This document shows positions 45,642-53,216 of a DNA stretch of 64,000 bases, one piece after another. The notes beneath the pieces are model-generated. The model saw only the letters and a program-made list of their open reading frames with translations, ran no database searches and was not told where the DNA came from. The DNA is taken from positions 62,001-126,000 of the forward strand of contig NZ_PPEG02000009.1 of assembly GCF_002899945.2 (NCBI RefSeq), given 5' to 3'. Position 1 is the first letter of the stretch; every line of letters begins with the position of its first letter. A program made the position numbers and the translations under genes. Source of the DNA: Chryseobacterium viscerum (GTDB lineage Bacteria; Bacteroidota; Bacteroidia; Flavobacteriales; Weeksellaceae).

Positions 45642-46966
45642 TTTATGATTATCTTTTTTTGAGTATTTCTATCTGCCTGATACCTGCGGTCCTGTCTGAG
45701 AGGGATAACTCCCAAAATGTGGTTTCTGGAATCACACAATAACCAGACCTTTTCCCTGATCAAAATAGATAATTTCTCGTCTCTAAAAAACTTGGAAACT
45801 TTCTTTTTCCCCGAAAACCCCACAGGATAAAACTCGTCACCCTCTTTTTGTTTTCTTAAACGTAATGGGAAGTGAATTTTTTCAGCATCAAAGTCCCATA
45901 CAATCTCCTTATTGATTCCATCAATGTTTTCAATATGATCTACGAGATTGATGCTGATTTGGTTTTCGGAAAAATCAAAATGATCGATCAGTACTATTTC
46001 CTCTTTGGAGCCCTGTTCATCGTTTCTATTCATAAATATCAGTTCATTACGATTGACGATCAACTGATATTCTTTTGAAAAAAAAGAACTGTTGTTTTCG
46101 GCTTTAAAAATTTTAGGGATTTCTTCCTCCTGGCTGAACCCATATTTTTTTAAAATTTCAAATTTTACGAAATCACTTTCCTGATCAAGTTTTTCTTTTG
46201 ATAATATTTTATAGTCTTTGTTAAATATTGTAATGCGATTTTCTAACTCCTGAATTTGCTTCTGTACAAAATCTTTGGTTTGATTCAGGTACAAAGAACT
46301 TTTTCTGAAGTTTTCCAGAAAGTGATCGTTAGTTTCCATCAGTGCCGGAACAATCACATTTCTAATCTTATTACGTAGATAATCATTTTTTTTATTGGAA
46401 AGATCTTCCCGGAATTCAATCGTATTTCGCTCAGCAAATTCATAAATTTCTTTTTTTGAAAAATTTAAAATAGGTCTGAGAATATTATTGTCATTCGCTG
46501 GAATTCCGCTTAATCCATTGATGCCCGCAGCCTTGGAAAGATTGATGATAAATGTTTCCAGCTGGTCGTTCAGATGATGAGCTGTCACCAGAAATTCCAG
46601 TTTTTCCTTTCGCTGGATTTCTTTAAAAAAGGTGTATCTAAGTTCTCTTGCCCAAAGCTGAATGGAATTTTCCGGCTTCTGATCTTTTTCAGAAACTTCA
46701 TACAGATGAAATTTTATATGATTTTTCTCACAAAAATCCTGTACTGTTTTCTGATCCAGATCCGAATCATGACCACGGAGTTTATAATTGATATGAGCAA
46801 CCTGAAAACGGTACTTTGAACCTTGAATTTCGGACCCTAAATCCCTGAATAAAGAGGCAAGAACCATAGAATCTGCTCCACCGCTTACGGCCAGAAGATA
46901 CGTGTGATTTTCAGGCTCGTGAACGAGATTTTTTAATTGACTGATAAAGCTTGATTTTTCCAACAT
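45614..46966 (-). CDS. tilS: tRNA(Ile)-lysidine synthase
   Basis: Attaches lysine to C34 of tRNA-Ile(CAU) so that it reads AUA. 450 residues with the ATP PP-loop SGGADSM at 28-34, the N-terminal catalytic domain (HINYKLRGHDSDLD, TAHHLNDQLET) and a C-terminal tRNA-binding domain (FSGKKKVSKFFRDEKLS). The end is intact here, but a decayed duplicate of it lies at 43700-43875. A -7 box TATCTTTG is at 46990-46997. The sigma gene starts inside its last codons. Confidence 0.95.
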   Translation of the reverse strand: MLEKSSFISQLKNLVHEPENHTYLLAVSGGADSMVLASLFRDLGSEIQGSKYRFQVAHINYKLRGHDSDLDQKTVQDFCEKNHIKFHLYEVSEKDQKPENSIQLWARELRYTFFKEIQRKEKLEFLVTAHHLNDQLETFIINLSKAAGINGLSGIPANDNNILRPILNFSKKEIYEFAERNTIEFREDLSNKKNDYLRNKIRNVIVPALMETNDHFLENFRKSSLYLNQTKDFVQKQIQELENRITIFNKDYKILSKEKLDQESDFVKFEILKKYGFSQEEEIPKIFKAENNSSFFSKEYQLIVNRNELIFMNRNDEQGSKEEIVLIDHFDFSENQISINLVDHIENIDGINKEIVWDFDAEKIHFPLRLRKQKEGDEFYPVGFSGKKKVSKFFRDEKLSILIREKVWLLCDSRNHILGVIPLRQDRRYQADRNTQKKIIIKWTEEQLIR

Positions 46967-46989
46967 ATTTGTTGAGAATTTCTTTTATG

Positions 46990-46997
46990 CAAAGATA
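46990..46997 (-). promoter_or_regulatory. -7 box TATCTTTG of tilS
   Basis: An exact TAnnTTTG match 24 nt upstream of the tilS ATG on the minus strand. Confidence 0.5.
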
Positions 46998-47023
46998 ACC
47001 GATATAATTCAATTGAATTTCCC

Positions 47024-47031
47024 TAACTTTG
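47024..47031 (+). promoter_or_regulatory. -7 box TAACTTTG of the OmpA-family gene
   Basis: An exact TAnnTTTG match 23 nt upstream of the ATG at 47054, facing away from the tilS box. Confidence 0.45.
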
Positions 47032-47053
47032 AGTAGTCTAAAAATGATTATTT

Positions 47054-47887
47054 ATGAAGATTTTAAAAGTTTTAGCAGTTTCTGCAATGGCGCTGGGAAT
47101 GACATCTTGTGTTAGCAAGAAGCAATATGATGCATTGAGCATAAACTATAAACAGTGTATTGAAAATATTGGAGAAAGACAAAGAGAAATTCAGGATTTG
47201 AAATCTCAAAACTCTGCATTGACGGGGGAAAACAATTTGTTGAAAAGTCAGCATGATGCTTTGAAGTCATCACTTGATGCATGTCTTTCTAATACAGGAA
47301 AAAGTTCTGCTAACATTGATAAACTTGTAGGGGAAATCAATGCTTCCAACTCTTATATTAAGCAGTTGATATCAAGCAATGCTAAAAACGACAGCTTGAA
47401 CCTTGCATTGTCTAACAAACTGAAAAGATCTTTGGATAATATGTCAGATCAGGATGTACAGGTGAAAGTATTGAAAGGGGTAGTAATGATCTCTCTTTCA
47501 GATAAAATGCTGTACAAAACAGGAGATTACAACATTTTGCCTGCTGCTCAGGAAGTGTTAGGTAAAGTGGCTAAAGTAATCAATGATTATGATAAATATT
47601 CAGTATTGATCGAAGGTAATACAGATAATGCTCCGTTGAACTCTCCAAATATTCCGAGAGACAACTGGGATCTTTCTGCATTAAGAGGTACGTCTGTTGC
47701 TAAAATTCTTCAGACTCAGTTTGGAGTAGATCCTGCAAGAATTACCGCTGGTGGTCGTTCAGAATATAACCCGAAAGCGACTAATATGAGTGTTTCAGGA
47801 AGATCTGAAAACAGAAGAACGGAAATCATCATCATGCCTAAACTTGATGAGTTTATGAAGCTGATGGATATCACTCCTAAGAAATAA
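47054..47887 (+). CDS. OmpA-family peptidoglycan-binding lipoprotein
   Basis: 277 residues. A lipoprotein signal ends at C19 (LGMTSC). A coiled-coil region (about 20-115) links to the C-terminal OmpA domain. The domain shows LIEGNTDNAPLN, DNWDLSALRGTSVAKIL and AGGRSEYNP followed by RSENRRTEII, the usual peptidoglycan-binding set. It probably tethers the outer membrane to the cell wall, in the manner of Pal. It ends at a strong bidirectional terminator. Confidence 0.94.
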   Translation: MKILKVLAVSAMALGMTSCVSKKQYDALSINYKQCIENIGERQREIQDLKSQNSALTGENNLLKSQHDALKSSLDACLSNTGKSSANIDKLVGEINASNSYIKQLISSNAKNDSLNLALSNKLKRSLDNMSDQDVQVKVLKGVVMISLSDKMLYKTGDYNILPAAQEVLGKVAKVINDYDKYSVLIEGNTDNAPLNSPNIPRDNWDLSALRGTSVAKILQTQFGVDPARITAGGRSEYNPKATNMSVSGRSENRRTEIIIMPKLDEFMKLMDITPKK

Positions 47888-47903
47888 TCACTCAACCATA
47901 CAT

Positions 47904-47939
47904 AACAACAAATCCCGAAGCCATTCGGGATTTGTTGTT
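47904..47939. terminator. Bidirectional terminator
   Basis: 16-bp arms ending ...ATCCCGAA with a GCCA loop between the OmpA-family gene and the convergent HTTM gene. Confidence 0.92.
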
Positions 47940-48902
47940 TTATGAACCTATTTGTTTCGCAATATAATGGGCAGATATTTTTTTCTTTGAAGAACGGACG
48001 GTCTTTTTAATGGGTTGTTCAAAATAAAAATTGGTGATATTCCAAACAATCATAATTGCTGAAAAATAATATAAGTTGAGAACCAATGCAATTCCTATAT
48101 GCATAGAAACCGTTAGGAAAAGCCATGTCTTCTGAGTGGGTTTGTACCATATGAAAAATGGATAGCACATCTCAATAATAATAGTGCTCCATCCGATGAA
48201 ACTCAAAATATAAGAATGTTCTATAAGCCAGCTAAAATCAATATTCAGATCCCTGTTGGAGTAGGGCAGATGGATGGCTTTCCAGATAGATTCTCCGTTC
48301 CACCAATTGAAGCCTAAAGCTTTGTCCAGTCCCGAAAAGAAGTAAGCAATAGAAATATGAATCTGAAATAACCTTTTTACCGGAGTAATATTGATATTTC
48401 CAGGTTTTTTACTGAAAATAAAGTTTCTGAGGGAAAAATGGGAATCGGACGGAAAAAGGATCAGATAAAACAAGGACATACTCGTAAAAAAGTCTGCACC
48501 ATACGCAAAGAAAGAACTTCCTTTGAGTAATGCAATTTGCAGTATCAATAATAGCAGAGCAGAGATTCTGGAATAAAATCCGGTGATAACAAAAATACAC
48601 AATGTGATAAATGATACTTTGGTCATCATAATTGTGGTGCCTTCTTCAATACCCAAAGTCTGCAAAAAGCTGACAGCTTTTGAAAATGTAATGAGCCAAT
48701 CCGGAGTGAAAACACTCATGATATCCTGTGGAATGACACTGCTGCTAGAAAATAATTTTTCAAAATCAGGCATCACTGCAATGAATTGTAAGAGAATAAT
48801 AAGTCCTATTGCAATTCTAAAGAAACTTAAAAATTCTGTTTGATTATCCTGCTTGAAAAAGAAATTTTCAACTTTTGTGTAAAGTACATTCAGTTTTTTC
48901 AT
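47940..48902 (-). CDS. HTTM-domain membrane protein
   Basis: 320 residues from the ATG at 48902 (MKKLNVLYTKVENFF), 4 nt past the upstream stop. A longer frame reaches back to a TTG at 48926 but would overlap the upstream gene. There are several membrane helices, with FFRIAIGLIILLQF, RISALLLLILQIALL and AYFFSGLDKALG. HTTM is the membrane domain of vitamin K-dependent gamma-carboxylases and of SdpB. The partner gene upstream is coupled. The reaction and substrate are unknown. Confidence 0.82.
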   Translation of the reverse strand: MKKLNVLYTKVENFFFKQDNQTEFLSFFRIAIGLIILLQFIAVMPDFEKLFSSSSVIPQDIMSVFTPDWLITFSKAVSFLQTLGIEEGTTIMMTKVSFITLCIFVITGFYSRISALLLLILQIALLKGSSFFAYGADFFTSMSLFYLILFPSDSHFSLRNFIFSKKPGNINITPVKRLFQIHISIAYFFSGLDKALGFNWWNGESIWKAIHLPYSNRDLNIDFSWLIEHSYILSFIGWSTIIIEMCYPFFIWYKPTQKTWLFLTVSMHIGIALVLNLYYFSAIMIVWNITNFYFEQPIKKTVRSSKKKISAHYIAKQIGS

Positions 48903-48906
48903 CGCT

Positions 48907-49479
48907 TTAATGTTTAAATTCATCAATAAGAATCAAATTTTCATTCGTCTTTCCCTGTCTGAAATCTGCAATAGTAGGGTAGTCGTACAGATAAAGTTTT
49001 GTAGTAACCTTTGTTGCTTTTGGATTTTCTTTCATGACATGCGCTGCAATCTGTCGGATAATGATGTCCAGATATTGATAGTACTTGCTGTCGTACTTGT
49101 TTTTATCAGAAATTTTATCAAGAAACATATTAAAGACTGTCGTATATCTCACTCTGCTTTCCTTACTTTTAAAATAAGGCATGGTCTTTTGTTCCAGAAT
49201 ATTTCCATTGTTATCTTTCAGTTCAAAACTCATGACAAAATCACTGGCAACATTGGGTGCGTAAAAGCCATAGCCTGTATCAAAACCGGTATAAGAGGCA
49301 AACATATTGACGGGCTTTGACTGGGCAATGTTTTCTGAAATTTTGTAAGCTAAAGGTTTTTCATAATTTTTGTTTTCATAATAAAAACCATAGTAGCCAT
49401 CAAATGTTCCCTTCAAACCAATCGTAAAGACCAGTAGTAAAACAATAAAAATCCCGGATAACTGAAGCTTTCTTTTCAT
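48907..49479 (-). CDS. Membrane-anchored partner of the HTTM protein
   Basis: 190 residues. One N-terminal membrane helix (LSGIFIVLLLVFTIGL, about 8-23) is followed by an extracytoplasmic domain with SYTGFDTGYGFYAPNV and a conserved-looking SKESRVRYTT. Proteins of this size with a GYGF(Y/F)APNV-like stretch are often found next to HTTM proteins. The two-gene layout recalls SdpA-SdpB of Bacillus; that comparison is an inference and I see no clear SdpA motif. Confidence 0.65.
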   Translation of the reverse strand: MKRKLQLSGIFIVLLLVFTIGLKGTFDGYYGFYYENKNYEKPLAYKISENIAQSKPVNMFASYTGFDTGYGFYAPNVASDFVMSFELKDNNGNILEQKTMPYFKSKESRVRYTTVFNMFLDKISDKNKYDSKYYQYLDIIIRQIAAHVMKENPKATKVTTKLYLYDYPTIADFRQGKTNENLILIDEFKH

Positions 49480-49494
49480 GGCAAAAGATTTAAG

Positions 49495-49527
49495 AAAAGG
49501 CTGTTTTCATTCTGAAGACAGCCTTTT
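49495..49527 (-). terminator. Terminator after the gene at 49532
   Basis: 10-bp arms AAAAGGCTGT/ACAGCCTTTT with a larger inner loop and T-runs. It separates this gene from the HTTM pair. Confidence 0.75.
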
Positions 49528-49531
49528 GCTG

Positions 49532-50125
49532 TTATTTGTAATTTACCAATACATTATTCAGTTTTACATTGATTCTGGGATCAATAGCTGTATTGGCTTT
49601 TATAGATTTTATAATCACATTGGTAAGGTTCTTTCTACCCATCGTTGGCGGGCAGATGGTATATTCTTCAGCACCTCTTATCGTTAATTTACTTAAGGAT
49701 GCAATGTCTTTCTGACTCAGCAATGCAGCGTTGGTAGCAACCTGATTGTTTTGAATAGCATAATAATCTGTTACCAATTCTTTAGCTCCGTATTTTTTTA
49801 AGATACCATCTACTTTAGCTCTCAGATCACCATATTTTTTCCAGTCAATGTTGGCTTTTATCAAGCATCCGCGGATGATGTACTGTCTGTTGATTTTGTA
49901 TACAATAAAATTGGTACCCAAACCATTCTGATGAAGTTTTTGTAGGCTTAGTAAATTTTTCATGTCTTCATCAGAGATTTTTTTGACATCTTTAATGATG
50001 TAATTGTTGTCTACGATGTAATTGCCCTTTTCTTTATAAAAAGACATCTCCTGAGGTTTTAGCTGGGAAAATATAATAACAAGTCCCACTATTGCTCCAA
50101 TTAAAAATAAAGTCTTTGTTTTCAT
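49532..50125 (-). CDS. Membrane-anchored protein of unknown function
   Basis: 197 residues with one N-terminal membrane helix (LFLIGAIVGLVIIFS, about 6-20). The rest is soluble and mixed alpha/beta, with two cysteines (RGCLIKA, TICPPTMG). I do not recognise a domain. It is followed by a terminator, so it is probably transcribed alone despite sharing the strand with the HTTM pair. It is not an SdpC homologue: there is no hydrophobic C-terminal toxin segment. Confidence 0.7.
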   Translation of the reverse strand: MKTKTLFLIGAIVGLVIIFSQLKPQEMSFYKEKGNYIVDNNYIIKDVKKISDEDMKNLLSLQKLHQNGLGTNFIVYKINRQYIIRGCLIKANIDWKKYGDLRAKVDGILKKYGAKELVTDYYAIQNNQVATNAALLSQKDIASLSKLTIRGAEEYTICPPTMGRKNLTNVIIKSIKANTAIDPRINVKLNNVLVNYK

Positions 50126-50529
50126 GTGGTTGTTTTTAAAAATATCCCTACTCTGTTTAGGATTTTCGGGTTCCTCCTTTTTGTGAGTGTTTCATGGTTG
50201 GAAAACTTAGATCAAATGTAGAATTATGTGAGTGCTTTAGAATAAGTGTTTATCCTGTTTTTGTGTAGGGATTTTAACCTTTAACCTTAAATCTAAAGAT
50301 GGGATGAGGTAATAATCTGCAAATAACAGCCTATCTAAGGATTTTCAAAACTGCTTTGTAGATGCGTAAAATGTAAAATTTGATAAAAATTTGTCGGAAG
50401 AACTTCATCAAGTTCTTTTGAATGGATGTTGGTAAAAGATTAATCCCTGTGCGGGATAGATTGTTAATCTGACGATCAGATAGACTATCTGATATGACCT
50501 GAGTAGAAATAACCTTACATTAAAAAAAA
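50126..50529. other. Gene-free stretch with alternative hairpins
   Basis: About 400 nt with no coding region I can support on either strand. It includes a hairpin at 50399-50419 and three arms ATCTGA, TCAGATA and TATCTGA at 50467-50493, where the middle arm can pair with either neighbour. A non-coding RNA is possible; there is no direct proof. Confidence 0.35.
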
Positions 50530-50555
50530 TAAATCCCGAAGGTGGCCGGGATTTA
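50530..50555 (-). terminator. Terminator of the small gene at 50564-50719
   Basis: Stem TAAATCCCG/CGGGATTTA, followed on the minus strand by TTTATTTTTTTT. It sits 9 nt past the stop of the small reading frame and implies a real minus-strand transcript. Confidence 0.75.
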
Positions 50556-50563
50556 CTTTTTAA

Positions 50564-50719
50564 TCAAATTAATTCTTCTTTTTTCAAGAGAGAAATAATT
50601 CGTTGCAAAAATGAAGTGGATATTTCTGTCTTAGTTTTTGCTGCAGAAGAATCTGTTCTACCTTTCGGTACAACTTTTTTGCGATTCTCATGGTTAGTTT
50701 GTGTCTCTCCTGCAACCAT
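50564..50719 (-). CDS. Possible small hydrophilic protein, 51 residues
   Basis: The ATG at 50719 opens a 51-codon frame (MVAGETQTNHENRKKVVP..., ending IISLLKKEELI). It is strongly charged, with a short amphipathic C-terminal helix. Support comes from the intrinsic terminator directly downstream (50530-50555) and a TAnnTTTG box (50759-50766) 39 nt upstream. I know no family. Against it: short length and no known homologue. An overlapping opposite-strand frame at 50616-50828 lacks these signals. Confidence 0.45.
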   Translation of the reverse strand: MVAGETQTNHENRKKVVPKGRTDSSAAKTKTEISTSFLQRIISLLKKEELI

Positions 50720-50758
50720 CTTGTTTTCTCTTAGTGTTTTTACCCGTTATTCGTATTG

Positions 50759-50766
50759 CAAACTTA
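50759..50766 (-). promoter_or_regulatory. -7 box TAAGTTTG of the small minus-strand gene
   Basis: An exact TAnnTTTG match. A TTTG 12 nt upstream is too close to be an ideal -33. Confidence 0.4.
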
Positions 50767-50877
50767 TCACTAATACCACAAAAATAACATCCGTGTTTTC
50801 CCGGTATTTTATATGGGTATTTCCCTGAAAAAGCGGAATTTATTTTATAGATAAATAAATTATACGGTATGTAATTA

Positions 50878-50906
50878 TTTGATTTATAATAAAATGTGTA
50901 TATTTA
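50878..50906 (+). promoter_or_regulatory. Promoter of the knottin-like peptide gene
   Basis: TTTG at 50878-50881, a 17-nt spacer and TATATTTA at 50899-50906. One base differs from TAnnTTTG, but the spacing is right. A leader of about 70 nt would precede the ATG. Confidence 0.5.
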
Positions 50907-50982
50907 AATCTCTGTAAAAGGAAATAATATAGAGAAATCCGAAAATCTTAAGAGTAGGAATTAATACTAAACTAAAACAATT

Positions 50983-51135
50983 ATGAAAAATTTAAAAAAA
51001 CTTTCAAGAGGAGAAATGAAAGCTGTACAAGGAGCTGATTTATGGTGTAATCCACAAATAATATGTCAAAGAACCTCTGACTGCTGCCCGGGATGGGTTT
51101 GTGGTTCTAAAGGAGAATATTGTATAGCCTATTAA
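50983..51135 (+). CDS. Knottin-like cysteine-rich peptide with a Gly-Ala leader
   Basis: 50 residues, too short for ordinary gene calling. The leader MKNLKKLSRGEMKAVQGA (1-18) matches the leader type of Chryseobacterium 'bacteriocin-like' peptides and of double-glycine peptides exported by peptidase-containing ABC transporters; cleavage would fall after G17-A18. The 32-residue core has six cysteines at 22, 28, 34, 35, 40 and 47, spaced C-x5-C-x5-CC-x4-C-x6-C. This is the arrangement of inhibitor cystine knots such as O-superfamily conotoxins and many spider toxins. No exporter, protease or immunity gene is visible nearby. It has its own promoter candidate and terminator. Oxidation and target are inferences. 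Confidence 0.82.
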   Translation: MKNLKKLSRGEMKAVQGADLWCNPQIICQRTSDCCPGWVCGSKGEYCIAY

Positions 51136-51165
51136 AGATATCACCTGCATTGAAAGACATAGACT

Positions 51166-51197
51166 AAAAAAGAGGGATTTATTTCTCTCTTTTTTTT
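51166..51197 (+). terminator. Terminator of the knottin-like peptide gene
   Basis: Arms AAAAAGAGGGA with TCTCTCTTTTT (one G-T pair) followed by a long T-run, 30 nt past the stop. Confidence 0.88.
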
Positions 51198-51251
51198 GTA
51201 TCTTATCTTCGGGTAGAAACTGAAAATTAAAAAAAGAAGTTTTAAAATCCT

Positions 51252-51259
51252 TAAATTTG
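51252..51259 (+). promoter_or_regulatory. -7 box TAAATTTG of the O-methyltransferase gene
   Basis: An exact TAnnTTTG match 16 nt upstream of the ATG at 51276. Confidence 0.5.
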
Positions 51260-51275
51260 TTTAAATTAAAGTTGT

Positions 51276-51923
51276 ATGAGTTTTTTTGAAGAAAAGAATC
51301 CTGAAATGGACAGATATTTAGAAGCACACGCTTCTTCGGAATCCGAAATTCTGAAAAAACTGAGAAGAGAAACGTATCAAAAAACAACACAGCCGCATAT
51401 GATTTCGGGGTACCAGCAGGGAAGACTGCTAACGATGATTTCCCAAATGATGCAGCCGAAAAATATCCTGGAGATAGGAACATTTACGGGCTATGCCACA
51501 TTATGCCTGGCTTCAGGACTGGCAAAAGAAGGAAAAATTACAACGTTGGATGTGAATGAAGATCTTGCCTATCTGCCGAAGAAATATTTCGAGTCGAGCG
51601 AATATGCTGATCAGATTGATTTCAAACTTCAGGATGCTAAAGAGTTTTTAAAAGAAACAGATGAGTTTTTTGACCTGATTTTTGTAGATGCAGATAAAGA
51701 GAACTACGCCGAATATTTTAGACTCATAAAACCACATACGAAGTCAGGAACTGTAGTTCTGTTTGATAATGTTCTGTGGTACGGAAAAGTACTGGAAGAA
51801 AATCCAAAGTTGAAATCTACCCAGTCTATCCAGGAATTAAATGATTTAGCGGCAAAAGACGAAGATTTTGAAAATCTTATTTTACCTTTGCGTGATGGAG
51901 TCAACTTTCTTCGCAGAAAGTAA
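51276..51923 (+). CDS. SAM-dependent O-methyltransferase (caffeoyl-CoA OMT-like)
   Basis: 215 residues. The SAM loop is ILEIGTFTGYATLCLASGL, and the metal-binding/catalytic stretch is LIFVDADKENYAEYF with VVLFDNVLWYGKV, typical of class I cation-dependent O-methyltransferases. It ends LRDGVNFLRRK, also family-like. The substrate is probably a catechol-type compound, but this cannot be told here. It precedes the NlpC/P60 gene by 86 nt and may share its transcript. Confidence 0.92.
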   Translation: MSFFEEKNPEMDRYLEAHASSESEILKKLRRETYQKTTQPHMISGYQQGRLLTMISQMMQPKNILEIGTFTGYATLCLASGLAKEGKITTLDVNEDLAYLPKKYFESSEYADQIDFKLQDAKEFLKETDEFFDLIFVDADKENYAEYFRLIKPHTKSGTVVLFDNVLWYGKVLEENPKLKSTQSIQELNDLAAKDEDFENLILPLRDGVNFLRRK

Positions 51924-52009
51924 TTAAAATATCCAAAGATTAAACATTTAAAGAGTGTACAGACCGTATTTTTACTCTTTGAATTATTCAATCTTAAAAT
52001 TGAGAGTTA

Positions 52010-52726
52010 ATGAATAAAGGAATTTGTATTGTTACAGTAGCGCCGGTTCGTGCAGAAAATTCTGACAGAGCTGAAATTGTTACGGAAATATTGTTCGGAG
52101 AAAGTGCAGATATTTTGGAAGTAGATAAAAACTGGACCAAAATCAAGATGCATTACGATGGCTATGAAGGATGGATGGATACCAAACAATTGAAACCGGT
52201 AACAGATGAAGATCTGGCCAGAAGAAAAGTGACTGTCGTTACTGAAGATTTTTCTTCCGTAATGATGAATGACGGAAAAACGTTGCTGTCTATGGGGTCC
52301 GAAGTGGAATTTCCAGTGGTGGCTTCCAGAAGAAGTCATGACGTACGGGAAAGTATCGCATTGGCTGCAAAAGAATTCCTTAATGTACCTTATCTGTGGG
52401 GTGGCAAAAGCTTTTTTGCTGTAGACTGCTCAGGCTTTACCCAATTGGTATATAAAATTCACAATATTAAAATACCCAGAGATGCCTCACAACAGGCTGA
52501 GGTGGGAGAACCTCTTACTTTTATAGAAGAAACACAGCCCGGAGATCTTGCTTTCTTTGAAAATGCAGACGGGAAAATAATTCACGTAGGAATTATGCTG
52601 GAGAATCAAAAAATCATCCATGCTTCCGGAAAAGTGAGAATCGACACCTTGGATTCTACAGGAATTTTCAATAAAGAAATGAATAAGCATACTCATAAAT
52701 TGAGAGTGCTTAAAAGCGTAATTTAA
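52010..52726 (+). CDS. NlpC/P60 cysteine peptidase with N-terminal SH3b domains
   Basis: 238 residues, no signal peptide visible. Bacterial SH3-like regions (about 1-110, WTKIKMHYDGYEGWM) precede the C40 domain. The catalytic set is C140 in VDCSGFTQLV, H192 in IIHVGI and the third-site H204 in IIHASG. These enzymes cut murein stem peptides, usually between D-Glu and a diamino acid, so it may recycle cell-wall peptides in the cytoplasm. Gap to the next gene is 22 nt. Confidence 0.9.
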   Translation: MNKGICIVTVAPVRAENSDRAEIVTEILFGESADILEVDKNWTKIKMHYDGYEGWMDTKQLKPVTDEDLARRKVTVVTEDFSSVMMNDGKTLLSMGSEVEFPVVASRRSHDVRESIALAAKEFLNVPYLWGGKSFFAVDCSGFTQLVYKIHNIKIPRDASQQAEVGEPLTFIEETQPGDLAFFENADGKIIHVGIMLENQKIIHASGKVRIDTLDSTGIFNKEMNKHTHKLRVLKSVI

Positions 52727-52748
52727 TTTCCAACAAATCTGATCTGAA

Positions 52749-53216
52749 ATGGAAAATATTCTCTTTACAATTTTTGATATTTTTAATTTTGGATGGGTTG
52801 TTTTTCTGTGGTGGTTTACCATCAAGAACTATAATACTTTGCCGAAGAGAATTCCTGTTCATATGGATTTGGACGGAAAACCGGATAGGTTCGGAGGAAA
52901 GATCTATGCCTTTTTAATGCCTGTATTGGCTACAGTAATGTATGCTGTTTTTACCTTTGCTACAAGACATCCTGAAGGAACGAATTTTCCGGTAGAAATT
53001 ACAGATCAGAACAGACACGCCCAGTTTTTAATTATGAAGATCTTTATGAGGGTTCTATTTGCATTCCTTATGCTGATCTTTATAAACAATCAGGATTATA
53101 TGATCAGGCGTGCTTCAGATGAAAATGCAAAACCGAGAATTTCGATTGCTACTACCATTTTAAGCGTTATTGCATTTTTACCTGTAATGTTGGTCATTAT
53201 CAATCTATTTAAATGA
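52749..53216 (+). CDS. DUF1648-domain membrane protein
   Basis: 155 residues with four predicted membrane helices. After the first (FNFGWVVFLWWF) comes the DUF1648 signature LPKRIPVHMDLDGKPDRFGGK. Function unknown; in Gram-positive relatives the domain occurs in immunity or signalling proteins such as SdpI-like ones, but similarity to those cannot be judged here. It overlaps the next gene by four bases (ATGA). Confidence 0.85.
   Translation: MENILFTIFDIFNFGWVVFLWWFTIKNYNTLPKRIPVHMDLDGKPDRFGGKIYAFLMPVLATVMYAVFTFATRHPEGTNFPVEITDQNRHAQFLIMKIFMRVLFAFLMLIFINNQDYMIRRASDENAKPRISIATTILSVIAFLPVMLVIINLFK

Noticed and set aside
49532..50125. SdpC-like toxin next to the HTTM pair
   Set aside because: No hydrophobic C-terminal toxin segment, and a terminator separates it from the pair.
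50616..50828. 70-codon plus-strand frame in the gene-poor stretch
   Set aside because: No promoter or terminator fits it, whereas the opposite strand has both for the small frame at 50564-50719.
51040..51483. 147-codon minus-strand frame across the knottin-like gene and the O-methyltransferase start
   Set aside because: It runs through the terminator at 51166-51197 and opposite two genes with better support, and has no motif.
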